From positions 316,764 to 380,763 of the forward strand of contig JBMNVN010000002.1 of assembly GCA_050946835.1 (NCBI GenBank): a stretch of 64,000 nucleotides of DNA. Reading direction: 5' to 3'. The stretch comes from UBA1447 sp002329225 (GTDB taxonomy: Bacteria > Bacillota > Clostridia > Oscillospirales > Acutalibacteraceae). The position numbers were made by a program, and so were the translations under genes. Under the pieces are notes generated by a model. That model saw only the letters and a list, made by a program, of their open reading frames with translations. It was not told the origin of the DNA and searched no databases. Within the stretch, counting starts at the first letter, position 1, and each line of letters opens with the position of its first letter. This document shows, piece after piece, positions 32,668-40,865 of the stretch.

Positions 32668-34503
32668 ATGGCAGACATTCAAGCGAAGGAGCAACTTCGA
32701 CGGGTTTATCAGAGGGTGGACGAAAGCACAAAAACTTTCATTCCAGCAAAACCAAAGGCGGATTTGTACGGTGAAGGTCATATATACCGTGTATGTGCTT
32801 ATTGCCGCGTTTCCACCGATAATGACGAGCAGTTGTCCTCGTTTGAGTTGCAACAGGCGCACTACCGTCAATTAGTCGAAGACCACCCCAATTGGGAACT
32901 GAAACACATTTATGCTGATGAGGGTATTTCCGGTACTTCTCTTAAGAACAGAGATCAGTTCAACACAATGATTGCCGAGTGCCAACGCGGAACATATGAC
33001 CTTATCATCACTAAAAGTGTATCTCGTTTTGCAAGAAACCTGGTGGATTGCATTTCGCTTATCCGTATGCTGAAGGGATTAAATCCGCCCGTGGGTGTCT
33101 TTTTTGAAACAGATAGCCTTTATACTCTTTCGGAAAATACCGAGTTTATGCTTTCCTTCCTCGCTACATTTGCCCAGGAAGAATCCGTTAAAAAGAGTGA
33201 GGCTATGAACTGGTCGTTGCAGCAACGCTTCAAGGACGGCAAACTACTGACTCCGGCACCTTTGGGCTATGACCGTCCAAAGGATGTAACCGGGCGTTAC
33301 ATAAAATATGCCCCCCTCGAAGTGAACGAGAGCGAGGCAAAGATTGTCCGCTTTATCTATGATGCATATCTCGCAGGATGGTCACAGGAGCAGATTGCAT
33401 CCTTGCTTACGGACATTGGCTGTGAAACGAAGTCCGGGGGTAGCGAATGGAATAGTGGCTCTGTTGGCTATATCCTCACCAATGAGAGGTACTGCGGAAG
33501 CGTTCTCACCTGGAAAACCTTCACTGCAGATCTATATGAGCATAAGCACAAAAAGAATAACCAAGACCGCGACCAGTATCTCTACTCAAATCACCACGAA
33601 CCTATCGTTTCTGTGGAGAAGTTTGAGGCAGTACAAGTGCTTCTGGAAAACCGCAAGCATCATATGCGTGGTGGTCTTCCGCTTCTCCATGTTATTGACG
33701 AGGGTATTTTTAGAGGGTTTATTCCCATTAACCACCATTGGGTTAACGATGACCCCGGCACCTACTATGACATTTCTAACAGTGTCCGTCAGCCGAGTCG
33801 TTCAAAGCCCGTAAGCAAAACTGCCTTTAGTGCATTTGACCTTGATGGATATCAAGTTGTACGCAGCCAGTTCCTCCAATTACGCTATGAGGGACCGGTT
33901 ATTAACATTTCTAACGAGAGAATCTCTTTCAACAAGTTTTGCGTTCAGAAGTTCGACCGCATCGCATACATCCAATTGCTTCTGCATCCGGCAGAAAGAC
34001 GTATTGCAATCCGTCCGTGCAGGAAGGCTGATGCCCACAGTATTCGGTGGCGTCCCGACCCGGAAAAGCCAGTGTATTCCAAGACATTAAACTGTCAGCA
34101 TTTTGGCAACGCTCTCTACAGCATAATGAATTGGAATCCCGATTATAGCTACAAAATCCGTGGCACCTGGGCTTCTCGTGGCTCGGAGCAGATTATTGTG
34201 TTTAATCTTCCGAATGCCGTTCCCGCCACACTCCTACCTTGCGAGGATGGAGATGCCAAAGGAAAACGCCGTGTGGAACTTTGCCCGGCAGAATGGGATG
34301 GCGAATTTGGTGATGGATTTTACGAACACGCCCTTGATAACGGCTTTTACTATATTGCTCCCAATACAGAGTGGAACTCCCAGGCACGAAGTATCCTCGC
34401 ACCTGGAATGGAACAGTTTTCTACTGCATCCCCGGAGCAACTTCAACTATCAATTGAGAATCTTATGAGAGGAAACGGAACAGAAAATGGAGAACCAACC
34501 TGA
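32668..34503 (+). CDS. Large serine recombinase 3 with unusual C-terminal repeated domain
   Basis: A 611-residue protein with a resolvase domain (YCRVSTDNDEQLSSFELQQ; catalytic Ser in RVS) and a recombinase domain (about 195-330). No Cys-zinc ribbon follows. Instead, about 350-510 reads GIFRGFIPINHHW and then a beta-rich domain beginning FDLDGYQVV and containing RISFNKFCV, IRPCRKADAHSIRW and YKIRGTW. The same domain forms the next three genes. I recall similar recombinases in Oscillospirales mobile elements, but know of no characterised role for this domain. Probably the integrase of the 32.0-36.3 kb segment. Confidence 0.9.
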   Translation: MADIQAKEQLRRVYQRVDESTKTFIPAKPKADLYGEGHIYRVCAYCRVSTDNDEQLSSFELQQAHYRQLVEDHPNWELKHIYADEGISGTSLKNRDQFNTMIAECQRGTYDLIITKSVSRFARNLVDCISLIRMLKGLNPPVGVFFETDSLYTLSENTEFMLSFLATFAQEESVKKSEAMNWSLQQRFKDGKLLTPAPLGYDRPKDVTGRYIKYAPLEVNESEAKIVRFIYDAYLAGWSQEQIASLLTDIGCETKSGGSEWNSGSVGYILTNERYCGSVLTWKTFTADLYEHKHKKNNQDRDQYLYSNHHEPIVSVEKFEAVQVLLENRKHHMRGGLPLLHVIDEGIFRGFIPINHHWVNDDPGTYYDISNSVRQPSRSKPVSKTAFSAFDLDGYQVVRSQFLQLRYEGPVINISNERISFNKFCVQKFDRIAYIQLLLHPAERRIAIRPCRKADAHSIRWRPDPEKPVYSKTLNCQHFGNALYSIMNWNPDYSYKIRGTWASRGSEQIIVFNLPNAVPATLLPCEDGDAKGKRRVELCPAEWDGEFGDGFYEHALDNGFYYIAPNTEWNSQARSILAPGMEQFSTASPEQLQLSIENLMRGNGTENGEPT

Positions 34504-35086
34504 ACACTATTTTAATAACAGCGTGGCTTTAGAAAATAACCCGGAGGAAATGGAAGAACTTGTGAACCTCGCGGGCTACCAGGTCACGAAAGCCGAGCTG
34601 TTTGCACATTCCCGTGAACCCGCTATTACCATTTGGGACAGTCGTATTAAGTTTAATATGGCTTGTTTGAGACGCTTTCCTGGGGTCACCCACATACAGA
34701 TTTTAATTCACCCGGAGCAGAAAAGGCTCATTGTCCGCCCTTGCGAAGCAGACGCCCCGGACTCACTTCGGTGGGCACGAGGCGGTGGTGAAAAAGAACT
34801 TATGAACCGTGATTTGCTCTGTAAGATTTTTGCAGCAAAGGTGTTCGACCTTATGGGTTGGGATGCTCAATACCGCTATAAGATGATGGGAAAGCCTGCG
34901 GTATGCGATGGTGAAATGCTGTACCTTTTCAAGCTGACCGATTTTGAGTTGTTTGTGAAGGGTAAAAAGTCTAAGTCCTATCTGCCAGGTGAATGGCGTG
35001 AGTATTTTGGAACACCTGTCGAACAACACGAAGAGTCTTATAAAATTGATCTCGCTGATGGATATATTATAACAGATAAAACATAA
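34487..35086 (+). CDS. Recombinase-linked repeated-domain protein, paralogue 1
   Basis: A 199-residue protein whose ATG lies 17 bases inside the end of recombinase 3. It is one copy of the recombinase's C-terminal domain: LAGYQVTKAELFAH, RIKFNMACL, LIVRPCEADAPDSLRW, and YRYKMMGKP align with the enzyme's FDLDGYQVV, RISFNKFCV, IRPCRKADAHSIRW and YKIRG. No catalytic motif. It may assemble with the recombinase or with DNA; inference. Confidence 0.8.
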   Translation: MENQPEHYFNNSVALENNPEEMEELVNLAGYQVTKAELFAHSREPAITIWDSRIKFNMACLRRFPGVTHIQILIHPEQKRLIVRPCEADAPDSLRWARGGGEKELMNRDLLCKIFAAKVFDLMGWDAQYRYKMMGKPAVCDGEMLYLFKLTDFELFVKGKKSKSYLPGEWREYFGTPVEQHEESYKIDLADGYIITDKT

Positions 35087-35098
35087 GGAGGTTTTGAA

Positions 35099-35542
35099 AT
35101 GAGTGTTATGAACCCTATTGAGGAAGTTTCATTGGAGGGATTTCAGATTGTTGCCTCCGATATGTTTGTGCATCTTCCTCGCAAAAGTGATGCAACTTGT
35201 AGCCTTTGGCCGACCAAGCTGTCATTCAGCAAACTGGTGCTTTCCGCACTGAATAACTGCGAGTTTGTACGTATTGAGGTGAACCCCAAAACAAAGTGCC
35301 TCATAGTTCTGCCGGTCTCCTCATCCGATAAAAACAGCATTCGGTGGATAAAGGGCACCAAAGAATTCAGCATCCGCAATATGGAATCCAAGCGGTTCGG
35401 TGATCAAGTGTACCAGGCGTGGGGGTTGGACAAGGAATATAACTACCGTGCTGTAGGTCGTTTGGTTACTGCCAATCAAAAAGTTATGATGCTATTCGAT
35501 TTTAGCAATGCGGAAAGCTGGAAAACCCAAAAGGAAGGTTAA
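35099..35542 (+). CDS. Recombinase-linked repeated-domain protein, paralogue 2
   Basis: A 147-residue protein, 12 bases after paralogue 1, with TAAGGAGG before its start. It has the same domain: LEGFQIVASDMFVH, LIVLPVSSSDKNSIRW, and YNYRAVGRL, ending with MLFDFSNAES. More diverged than paralogue 1. Confidence 0.8.
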   Translation: MSVMNPIEEVSLEGFQIVASDMFVHLPRKSDATCSLWPTKLSFSKLVLSALNNCEFVRIEVNPKTKCLIVLPVSSSDKNSIRWIKGTKEFSIRNMESKRFGDQVYQAWGLDKEYNYRAVGRLVTANQKVMMLFDFSNAESWKTQKEG

Positions 35543-35546
35543 AAAT

Positions 35547-35897
35547 ATGGCAGACACATACATATCATTCTACCTCCGAAATAACCGCATTCACATATTT
35601 GTTGATGCACTGCGTGGCATTGGAAGTCCGAAATATGTATGTTTTTTGATTGCTGATGACGGAAAAAACCTAATACTGTCCACATACAAGAAGAAGGACT
35701 TTCACTCACATCGTGTACCACAAGACGTTTACCACGGCAAACGCAGCTTGGAGTTAGCAAGTATGCGCCTGTGCCAAATCCTCACCGCAGAGTTCGGTTG
35801 GGACAGCAGCAAATCATATCGCATACCCGGACGCTTGGTCGAGGATAAGAAAATCGTTGTTTTCGACCTATCCCGTGCGGCAAAAATAGGAGAATAA
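35547..35897 (+). CDS. Recombinase-linked repeated-domain protein, paralogue 3
   Basis: A 116-residue protein starting at the ATG behind AAGGAAGG, 4 bases after paralogue 2. It contains the core of the same fold (SPKYVCFLIADDGKNLIL, SYRIPGRLVEDK, VVFDLSRA), the most diverged copy: the usual IRPC segment reads LSTYKKKDFHSHR. Similarity is judged by eye from motif order. Confidence 0.7.
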   Translation: MADTYISFYLRNNRIHIFVDALRGIGSPKYVCFLIADDGKNLILSTYKKKDFHSHRVPQDVYHGKRSLELASMRLCQILTAEFGWDSSKSYRIPGRLVEDKKIVVFDLSRAAKIGE

Positions 35898-35960
35898 AAA
35901 CAGACAGACTTTCGATTTCTGAAGGCCTGTCTATTGCACTTTACGGAACGGAGAAACATT

Positions 35961-36323
35961 ATGAAAATTATAAAGAACGCCATCCGCTGTAAACTATGCG
36001 GTGATGAGATAGAGTCCACATTTAGGCACGATTATGTCACTTGCCGTTGCGGTGCCTGTGCGGTTGATGGTGGGCATAATTATCTTCGCAGATCCTTTAA
36101 GTCCCCGGATTGTTTTGAGGATATTTCCATTGTTGTTCCGGCAGCAGAAGCGAAGGTCTGTTCTTACTGCAATGTCAAACTGAAAGAAAAATCCGCAGTG
36201 TATTGCGAAGAGAACGGCAGTTACGAGGTGTTAGCCCACTGCAATGAGTGCCTGCGAACCTGGCGGTGGATCGTTGATGCCGAGGGAAAAACGACAGACC
36301 TTGAGCAGTATTTCTTCGGATAA
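35961..36323 (+). CDS. Two-zinc-ribbon protein (DUF7695-like)
   Basis: A 120-residue protein starting at ATG 35961. The first module is CKLCGDEIES...VTCRCGACAVDGGH, matching the small DUF7695 zinc-binding family. The second is CSYCNVKLKEK...HCNECLRTW. It ends 2 bases before repeat B and is probably the last gene of the cassette. Function unknown. Confidence 0.7.
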   Translation: MKIIKNAIRCKLCGDEIESTFRHDYVTCRCGACAVDGGHNYLRRSFKSPDCFEDISIVVPAAEAKVCSYCNVKLKEKSAVYCEENGSYEVLAHCNECLRTWRWIVDAEGKTTDLEQYFFG

Positions 36324-36324
36324 A

Positions 36325-36377
36325 GTGGAATATTTCATAATTTTGTGATACAATCAGTTCGGTAAATAAGAATTTAT
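36325..36377. repeat. 53-bp imperfect direct repeat, copy B; upstream region of Gfo/Idh gene
   Basis: Counterpart of 32027-32079. It contains TGATACAAT in place of TGATATAAT, and here leads directly into GAGGTG and the ATG of the following gene, so this copy probably works as its promoter. Confidence 0.7.
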
Positions 36378-36388
36378 CGAGGTGTGAA

Positions 36389-37378
36389 ATGAACAACCGG
36401 AAGATCAGATTCGGTATAGTCGGCACAGGTACTATCGCCCACCGCTTTGCCGAAGCGATAAAAAATGTTGATAACGCAGAACTTGTTGCGGTTGCATCAA
36501 GAACAAAAGAAAATGCCGAAAAATTCGGCTGTGAATTCGATATTCCCGCACGCTTCGACAGCTATGAGAAAATGGCACTTTCCGATGTCATAGATGCGGC
36601 ATATATCGCTGTTCCGCATTCGGGTCATATCGGCTGTTCATGCCTTATGATGAACAACGGAAAACATGTTCTCTGCGAAAAACCCATGGCGGTCAACTCC
36701 AAAGAAGCAGAGGAAATGTTCCGCTGTGCCAGAGAAAACAATGTTCTTCTTATGGAAGCGATGTGGGCAAGACTTGTGCCGGGTACAATAAAAATGCTTG
36801 AACTCGTTGAAAACGGCGTTCTCGGCGATATTCTCGGCGTCGAAGGTAAATTCTGCTACTCAATGGACGAAGATGAAATGGACCATCATGTTTTCAAACG
36901 AGAAAACGGCGGCGGTTCGCTTCTCGATGTCGGCGTTTACGGTCTGAATTTTGCAAGCTGGTATCTCGGAAAAGATGTTGAAACAATCAACGCACAATCC
37001 GATATATATAACGGCGTTGACAGTCATACCTGTGTTCTTCTCAAATATAAAAACGGAGCGATTGCCGATATTTCAAGTGCAATTCTGCTCCGCAAACCCA
37101 ACGAGGGATATGTTTACGGAAGCAAGGGTTATGCTCGTCTTCTCAGATTCTATGCCCCTCAGGAAATCGACATTTATCTCAACAATGGCGAAACCGTGAA
37201 AATTCCCGTTCCTTATGCAGGCAACGGTTTTGAGGAACAAATCGCTCATTTTTCCGAATGTGTATCAAAAGGTCTCAAAGAAAGCCCCGTTGTGACACAT
37301 GAGCAAACGCTTTACATCACAAAACAAATGGACAAAATCCGAAAAATCACAGGTGTTGAATACCCGCAGGATAAATAA
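36389..37378 (+). CDS. Gfo/Idh/MocA family oxidoreductase (dihydrodiol-dehydrogenase-like)
   Basis: A 329-residue protein with Rossmann motif FGIVGTGTIAHRFAEAI, catalytic-type CEKPMAVN, the family's MEAMWARLVP stretch, and GGGSLLDVGVYGLNFASW. These place it nearer the dimeric dihydrodiol dehydrogenase/xylose dehydrogenase branch than the gene at 5110. Complete and apparently intact, with a good start (GAGGTG). As the only metabolic gene near the island's right end it may be cargo or displaced host DNA. Confidence 0.9.
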   Translation: MNNRKIRFGIVGTGTIAHRFAEAIKNVDNAELVAVASRTKENAEKFGCEFDIPARFDSYEKMALSDVIDAAYIAVPHSGHIGCSCLMMNNGKHVLCEKPMAVNSKEAEEMFRCARENNVLLMEAMWARLVPGTIKMLELVENGVLGDILGVEGKFCYSMDEDEMDHHVFKRENGGGSLLDVGVYGLNFASWYLGKDVETINAQSDIYNGVDSHTCVLLKYKNGAIADISSAILLRKPNEGYVYGSKGYARLLRFYAPQEIDIYLNNGETVKIPVPYAGNGFEEQIAHFSECVSKGLKESPVVTHEQTLYITKQMDKIRKITGVEYPQDK

Positions 37379-37735
37379 GATTTTTATGACAAATCACCGA
37401 CAACTTCCGATTTCTCGGGATGCTGCAAAATCCTTTCGGAACAAAATGGTGCACTTCTATACTCTCCCGTCGGGAGAATCATGCGTGCGATAGTGCAGCG
37501 CACCAAAGCCTCCCTTGGGCGCTCCATTACCGGCACAGAATACGAAAAATCCTCCGTATGACTAGCTCATACGGAGGAGCAACTGTTTTACAGGCACTCT
37601 GTTATAAGCGGGGATATTTTACGTCTGAAAAAAATTCCAATTTGTCGGTCGGTTGCATATGCTTTTTGGGTTGCATTTCAATGCAACTTTGCAACCCAAT
37701 GCAACCCGTATCGAAAATTGCGTTTGTTGCCAAAT
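37379..37735. other. Non-coding, hairpin-rich island border
   Basis: No supportable gene. It holds an 11-bp perfect hairpin (37551-37577, CCTCCGTATGA / TCATACGGAGG) and an inverted repeat GGGTTGCATT / AATGCAACCC (37668-37707) with further ATGCAA/TTGCAT copies inside and to the left. Confidence 0.5.
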
Positions 37736-37783
37736 AAGAACCAAAGTTTAGATACCGCTCGGTATTATACTTTGGTTCTTTTA
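37736..37783 (+). terminator. Hairpin at island right edge, related to the tRNA-fMet terminator
   Basis: AAGAACCAAAGT (37736-37747) pairs with ACTTTGGTTCTT (37769-37780), followed by TTATT. The stem and the preceding CCAAATAAGAAC resemble 8582-8640, and the loop also carries GATACC...GGTATT as there. Confidence 0.65.
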
Positions 37784-37832
37784 TTATAGCAAAAAATATG
37801 TTCTGACAAGACTTTAGTTCTTTGTACATATT

Positions 37833-38160
37833 AGCTATTAACATTCTTATACCATTTTTTCAAATCTGCGTACTTGCCTTTGTAACGGAAACTGCTTGTC
37901 GGCAAGAATATTGAACAATTCTTCCGCCACAACGGAGAAATCGGGTTTGTTGAGATATTCAAAAGATAAGCATACAAGATTATTCAAATAGTTTTCACCT
38001 TCATCACCTATACTTGAATATAATGACTTGTTTTTCTGTTTTGTATTTATTGATTAATTAATTCGTATACACCCTGCAACGTTTTGTCCGGGAAGTCTTC
38101 AATCGCTTGTTTTAAAATCGTGGCGCATTGCTCCGCTCTTGATTCAATCTTGATTTAATC
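37833..38160 (-). pseudogene. Unrecognised degenerate gene
   Basis: Three reverse-strand frames follow one another: KIESRAEQCATILKQAIEDF, then YSSIGDEGENYLNNLVCLSF with VVAEELFNILADK, then SSFRYKGKYADLKKWYKNVN before a stop. The order and the protein-like composition suggest one gene with at least two frameshifts. I do not recognise the family. Confidence 0.4.
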
Positions 38161-38350
38161 GTTTCGGTATAATCCTTTTTTGCTCATACTAATCAGAAAT
38201 TCGAGTTGATTACCAAACAAACCTCGTTTATAATATTTATTGTAAGCTGTAAGGGTTAACTTTGGCAAGTTGCTCAGAAAGCAATAAAAAAGCATGCGGA
38301 TCTTATGCATTCTGATTTGTGTTATTAAATCTGAAAGAGAGGTGCCTATC

Positions 38351-38740
38351 ATGAAAACGGCTCGTATTTTTTACTTTTTCTTTTTTGCATTAAGCGCATT
38401 AATCTCAACGAGTATGATTTATATTTGTTTTGTACATGACTTCAATCACAGTTTGCTAATCTGTGCTGCGGCACTTTTGTATGTTACCTTGCAGATTATC
38501 GGATTAATTGTCGTGATTAAAAATCGCAGTCGGGTATTGATGGGGATTTTCACTATTGCGACAGGTTTCGCCACATGGCTTTCAGCTTCTATGGCCTTTG
38601 CCTCACTCGGAGCGCCTGCTCCTCAGTTTTTAAGCGCTGTATCTTTAATCAGTTTAGGGGCTTCATATATTCTTCTTGTTTGCTATATTTGCCTCGGCAT
38701 ATTCTTTTTTGCAAAAAGGACATACAAATCCGAGCAATAA
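38351..38740 (+). CDS. Small four-helix membrane protein, unknown function
   Basis: A 129-residue protein starting at ATG 38351 (GAGAGG 10-15 bases upstream). It consists almost wholly of four hydrophobic helices (for example FYFFFFALSALISTSMIYI and LLYVTLQIIGLIVVI) with a short basic tail KRTYKSEQ. I do not recognise a family. Confidence 0.6.
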   Translation: MKTARIFYFFFFALSALISTSMIYICFVHDFNHSLLICAAALLYVTLQIIGLIVVIKNRSRVLMGIFTIATGFATWLSASMAFASLGAPAPQFLSAVSLISLGASYILLVCYICLGIFFFAKRTYKSEQ

Positions 38741-38813
38741 GTTGCATATAATTCTCACACAATTTTTTGAGTTCCGTTATGTATTAATCATTTATTCATT
38801 TATCAACAACCAA

Positions 38814-38851
38814 AATCGGGCAGCTTGCAAAAGACTGCCCGATTAGTTTTT
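38814..38851. terminator. Bidirectional terminator between convergent genes
   Basis: AATCGGGCAG pairs with CTGCCCGATT around an 11-base loop, with AGTTTTT on the right and TTTT on the reverse side. Confidence 0.7.
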
Positions 38852-38880
38852 ATAGTTTTATTCCTACCGAATATAGATTA

Positions 38881-39846
38881 TCAGTTTTCATAAATCTCTT
38901 TATACAGGGTTTTGACTTTTTTAATGTAGGGAGAAGAAATTTCAGGCGAGTCTAAATATTCACCCAACAACTCCGGGATGTTTGTAATCAAGTTTACTTT
39001 TGCCGGTATGCCGTTAAAAGAATCCAAGCCCGACTTCAATCTTTTAAGCACCATGTGCAAATGTGCTGCACTGTCTATTGTCCAGATATAAAGCTCTTTG
39101 TCATTTTCAACTAATGGCTTTAATATCTCCGGATTAACTTTCGACCATAGCATGGAGTAAAAACTGAAAGGCATTCTTCTTATGTACTCGGCGTTTAAGG
39201 GCGGTCTCTTGTTAAGAATTCCTATGGCGTCCAAAAGACCGATTCTTACTCCGGTATTTTCTCCCAACCTTAGAATACCCTGTTCGTCATAACCTTTGGC
39301 AACAATATTAAGCCTATCTTTGTATTCGTTTATGAGTTCGGCTGAGGCATCCCAAACATTACCGTCCCCCTTAACCTCATATACTATTTCACCTTTGTAT
39401 TCTTTTCGAGCAAGAGCTTCAAACAAATCATGGGCGCCGGGTATGTGGCATTCTTTTTTCATCTTTTCTTGAATAATCTGTCTTGTTCTGCGATTGTCCG
39501 GCAGTAACAGCGCTCTTTTATCAAGGACCTTATAATATATCGGAGAATCTACCACCTTATGCTCCCTTAACTCCTTAAAAGTGCTCTCGCTGACTGCTCT
39601 GGCAACCCTGCTGCGTGTCATTGTTCTTAAATTCGGGTCATGCACCGCAACCAAAACATTATCCTTGGTCAACCGGACATCCAATTCAATGCCTTTAAGG
39701 CGTTTGGGCTTGGATTTTTCACAATAGTCAATAATTGCCGACAATGCCTCTAAACTGTTGTCCACCTGATTGTATTCGGAAACTCCGGGACAACCTATGT
39801 TCATTCTGTGAGCAATCAAGCTCAACTCCGGTACTTTTGGGGTCAT
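38881..39846 (-). CDS. Glycerophosphodiester phosphodiesterase family protein
   Basis: A 321-residue GDPD protein, longer than the copy at 2134. It keeps LIAHRMN (the HR of the first motif), GIELDVRLTKDNVLVAVHD (Glu/Asp ligands and catalytic His), and WTIDSAAH near the C-terminus. It has an inserted region of about 60 residues after the HD motif. No signal peptide. It would give glycerol-3-phosphate, a substrate for the GlpA-like enzyme at 59278. Confidence 0.85.
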   Translation of the reverse strand: MTPKVPELSLIAHRMNIGCPGVSEYNQVDNSLEALSAIIDYCEKSKPKRLKGIELDVRLTKDNVLVAVHDPNLRTMTRSRVARAVSESTFKELREHKVVDSPIYYKVLDKRALLLPDNRRTRQIIQEKMKKECHIPGAHDLFEALARKEYKGEIVYEVKGDGNVWDASAELINEYKDRLNIVAKGYDEQGILRLGENTGVRIGLLDAIGILNKRPPLNAEYIRRMPFSFYSMLWSKVNPEILKPLVENDKELYIWTIDSAAHLHMVLKRLKSGLDSFNGIPAKVNLITNIPELLGEYLDSPEISSPYIKKVKTLYKEIYEN

Positions 39847-39941
39847 CTATCTTACCTCCGATATAATAAATATTTTTGAGTGCATTAAGTTTTCATCCGT
39901 TATCAATAAACCGTTATCAACTATCATAACTAAGAGCGGGG

Positions 39942-40865
39942 CTACATATTACCCATAAAAACATTTTTCAAATATCTTTTTGCTGCCGCATACAAAGTGA
40001 AAATTCTTTCTCTTGGCGTGGGGCTTTTGTCAGAATACTTGTATCGGGGAAAAAACCGATTAAGATGTAAGGGTATACCGGGATTTATACCTGAAAGCCA
40101 CTCAGCAAGTAAAGCAATCTCTTCTTCGGAATCATTTTCTCCCGGGATTATAAGAGTGGAAACCTCAATATGACAATGTTTGGCTGCCATCTCTATTGTG
40201 TTTTTTACCGGATTCAAGCGTCCGCCGAGCTTTTTGTAAAACTCATCCGTAAAACCTTTTAAATCAATATTCATGGCATCAACTAAAGGTAAAAGTTTTA
40301 ACAAAGGCTCGGGATTAATATAACCGTTTGTTACCGGTACATTTTTAAGTTGTTTTTTTGAGCTTACAAATTCAGCACAGTGATAAACAAACTCATAATT
40401 TATCAGGGGTTCATTATATGTGTAAGCCACACCGATGTTCTTCATGCTCCGGCAATTTTCCAATGCGCACTCTAAAAGAGCGGAGTTAAAATAATCTCCC
40501 TTGGGCCATAAATTAGAGTCGGAAAATGTTTCTTCATTCGGTTCGTTAAGTTCAAAAACGGAAATATCATGGTTTTGACAAAAAGGACAACGGAGATTGC
40601 AGCCGTAGCCGCCAATAGACAAAATATTATATCCGGGGGAAAACATGCTGAGGGGCTTTTTTTCTATCGGGTCAAGATTAAGGGCGGATATTCTTTGCCA
40701 TCCCAAAGGGTATAACTTCCCGCCGATATTTTTTCTGGTCCCGCAAACTCCTGTTTTGCCCGGCTGTATTATACAGCCATGGGGACAAAGCTCGCATATA
40801 ACTGAATCATCTTCAGTTTTTCTGTAAAACATCGCCTCGGGCAAAAACTCAAGGATTTCACTCAT
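39942..40865 (-). CDS. amrS: AmmeMemoRadiSam system radical SAM enzyme
   Basis: About 307 residues. An N-terminal Cys-rich segment (CELCPHGCIIQPGKTGVCG) precedes GYGCNLRCPFCQNHDIS, the CxxxCxxC radical-SAM site, then GVAYTYNEPLINYEF. This combination is typical of AmrS in the conserved AmmeMemoRadiSam trio. The ATG at 40865 is preferred over a TTG at 40880; it overlaps the stop of the Memo-AMMECR1 gene (ATGAGTGA), so the two are translationally coupled. The system's biochemical product is not established to my knowledge. Confidence 0.9.
   Translation of the reverse strand: MSEILEFLPEAMFYRKTEDDSVICELCPHGCIIQPGKTGVCGTRKNIGGKLYPLGWQRISALNLDPIEKKPLSMFSPGYNILSIGGYGCNLRCPFCQNHDISVFELNEPNEETFSDSNLWPKGDYFNSALLECALENCRSMKNIGVAYTYNEPLINYEFVYHCAEFVSSKKQLKNVPVTNGYINPEPLLKLLPLVDAMNIDLKGFTDEFYKKLGGRLNPVKNTIEMAAKHCHIEVSTLIIPGENDSEEEIALLAEWLSGINPGIPLHLNRFFPRYKYSDKSPTPRERIFTLYAAAKRYLKNVFMGNM

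Noticed and set aside
37668..37707. CRISPR-like array
   Set aside because: The TTGCAT/ATGCAA copies are few, irregularly spaced and palindromic, with no spacers of constant length. No cas genes are present in the window.
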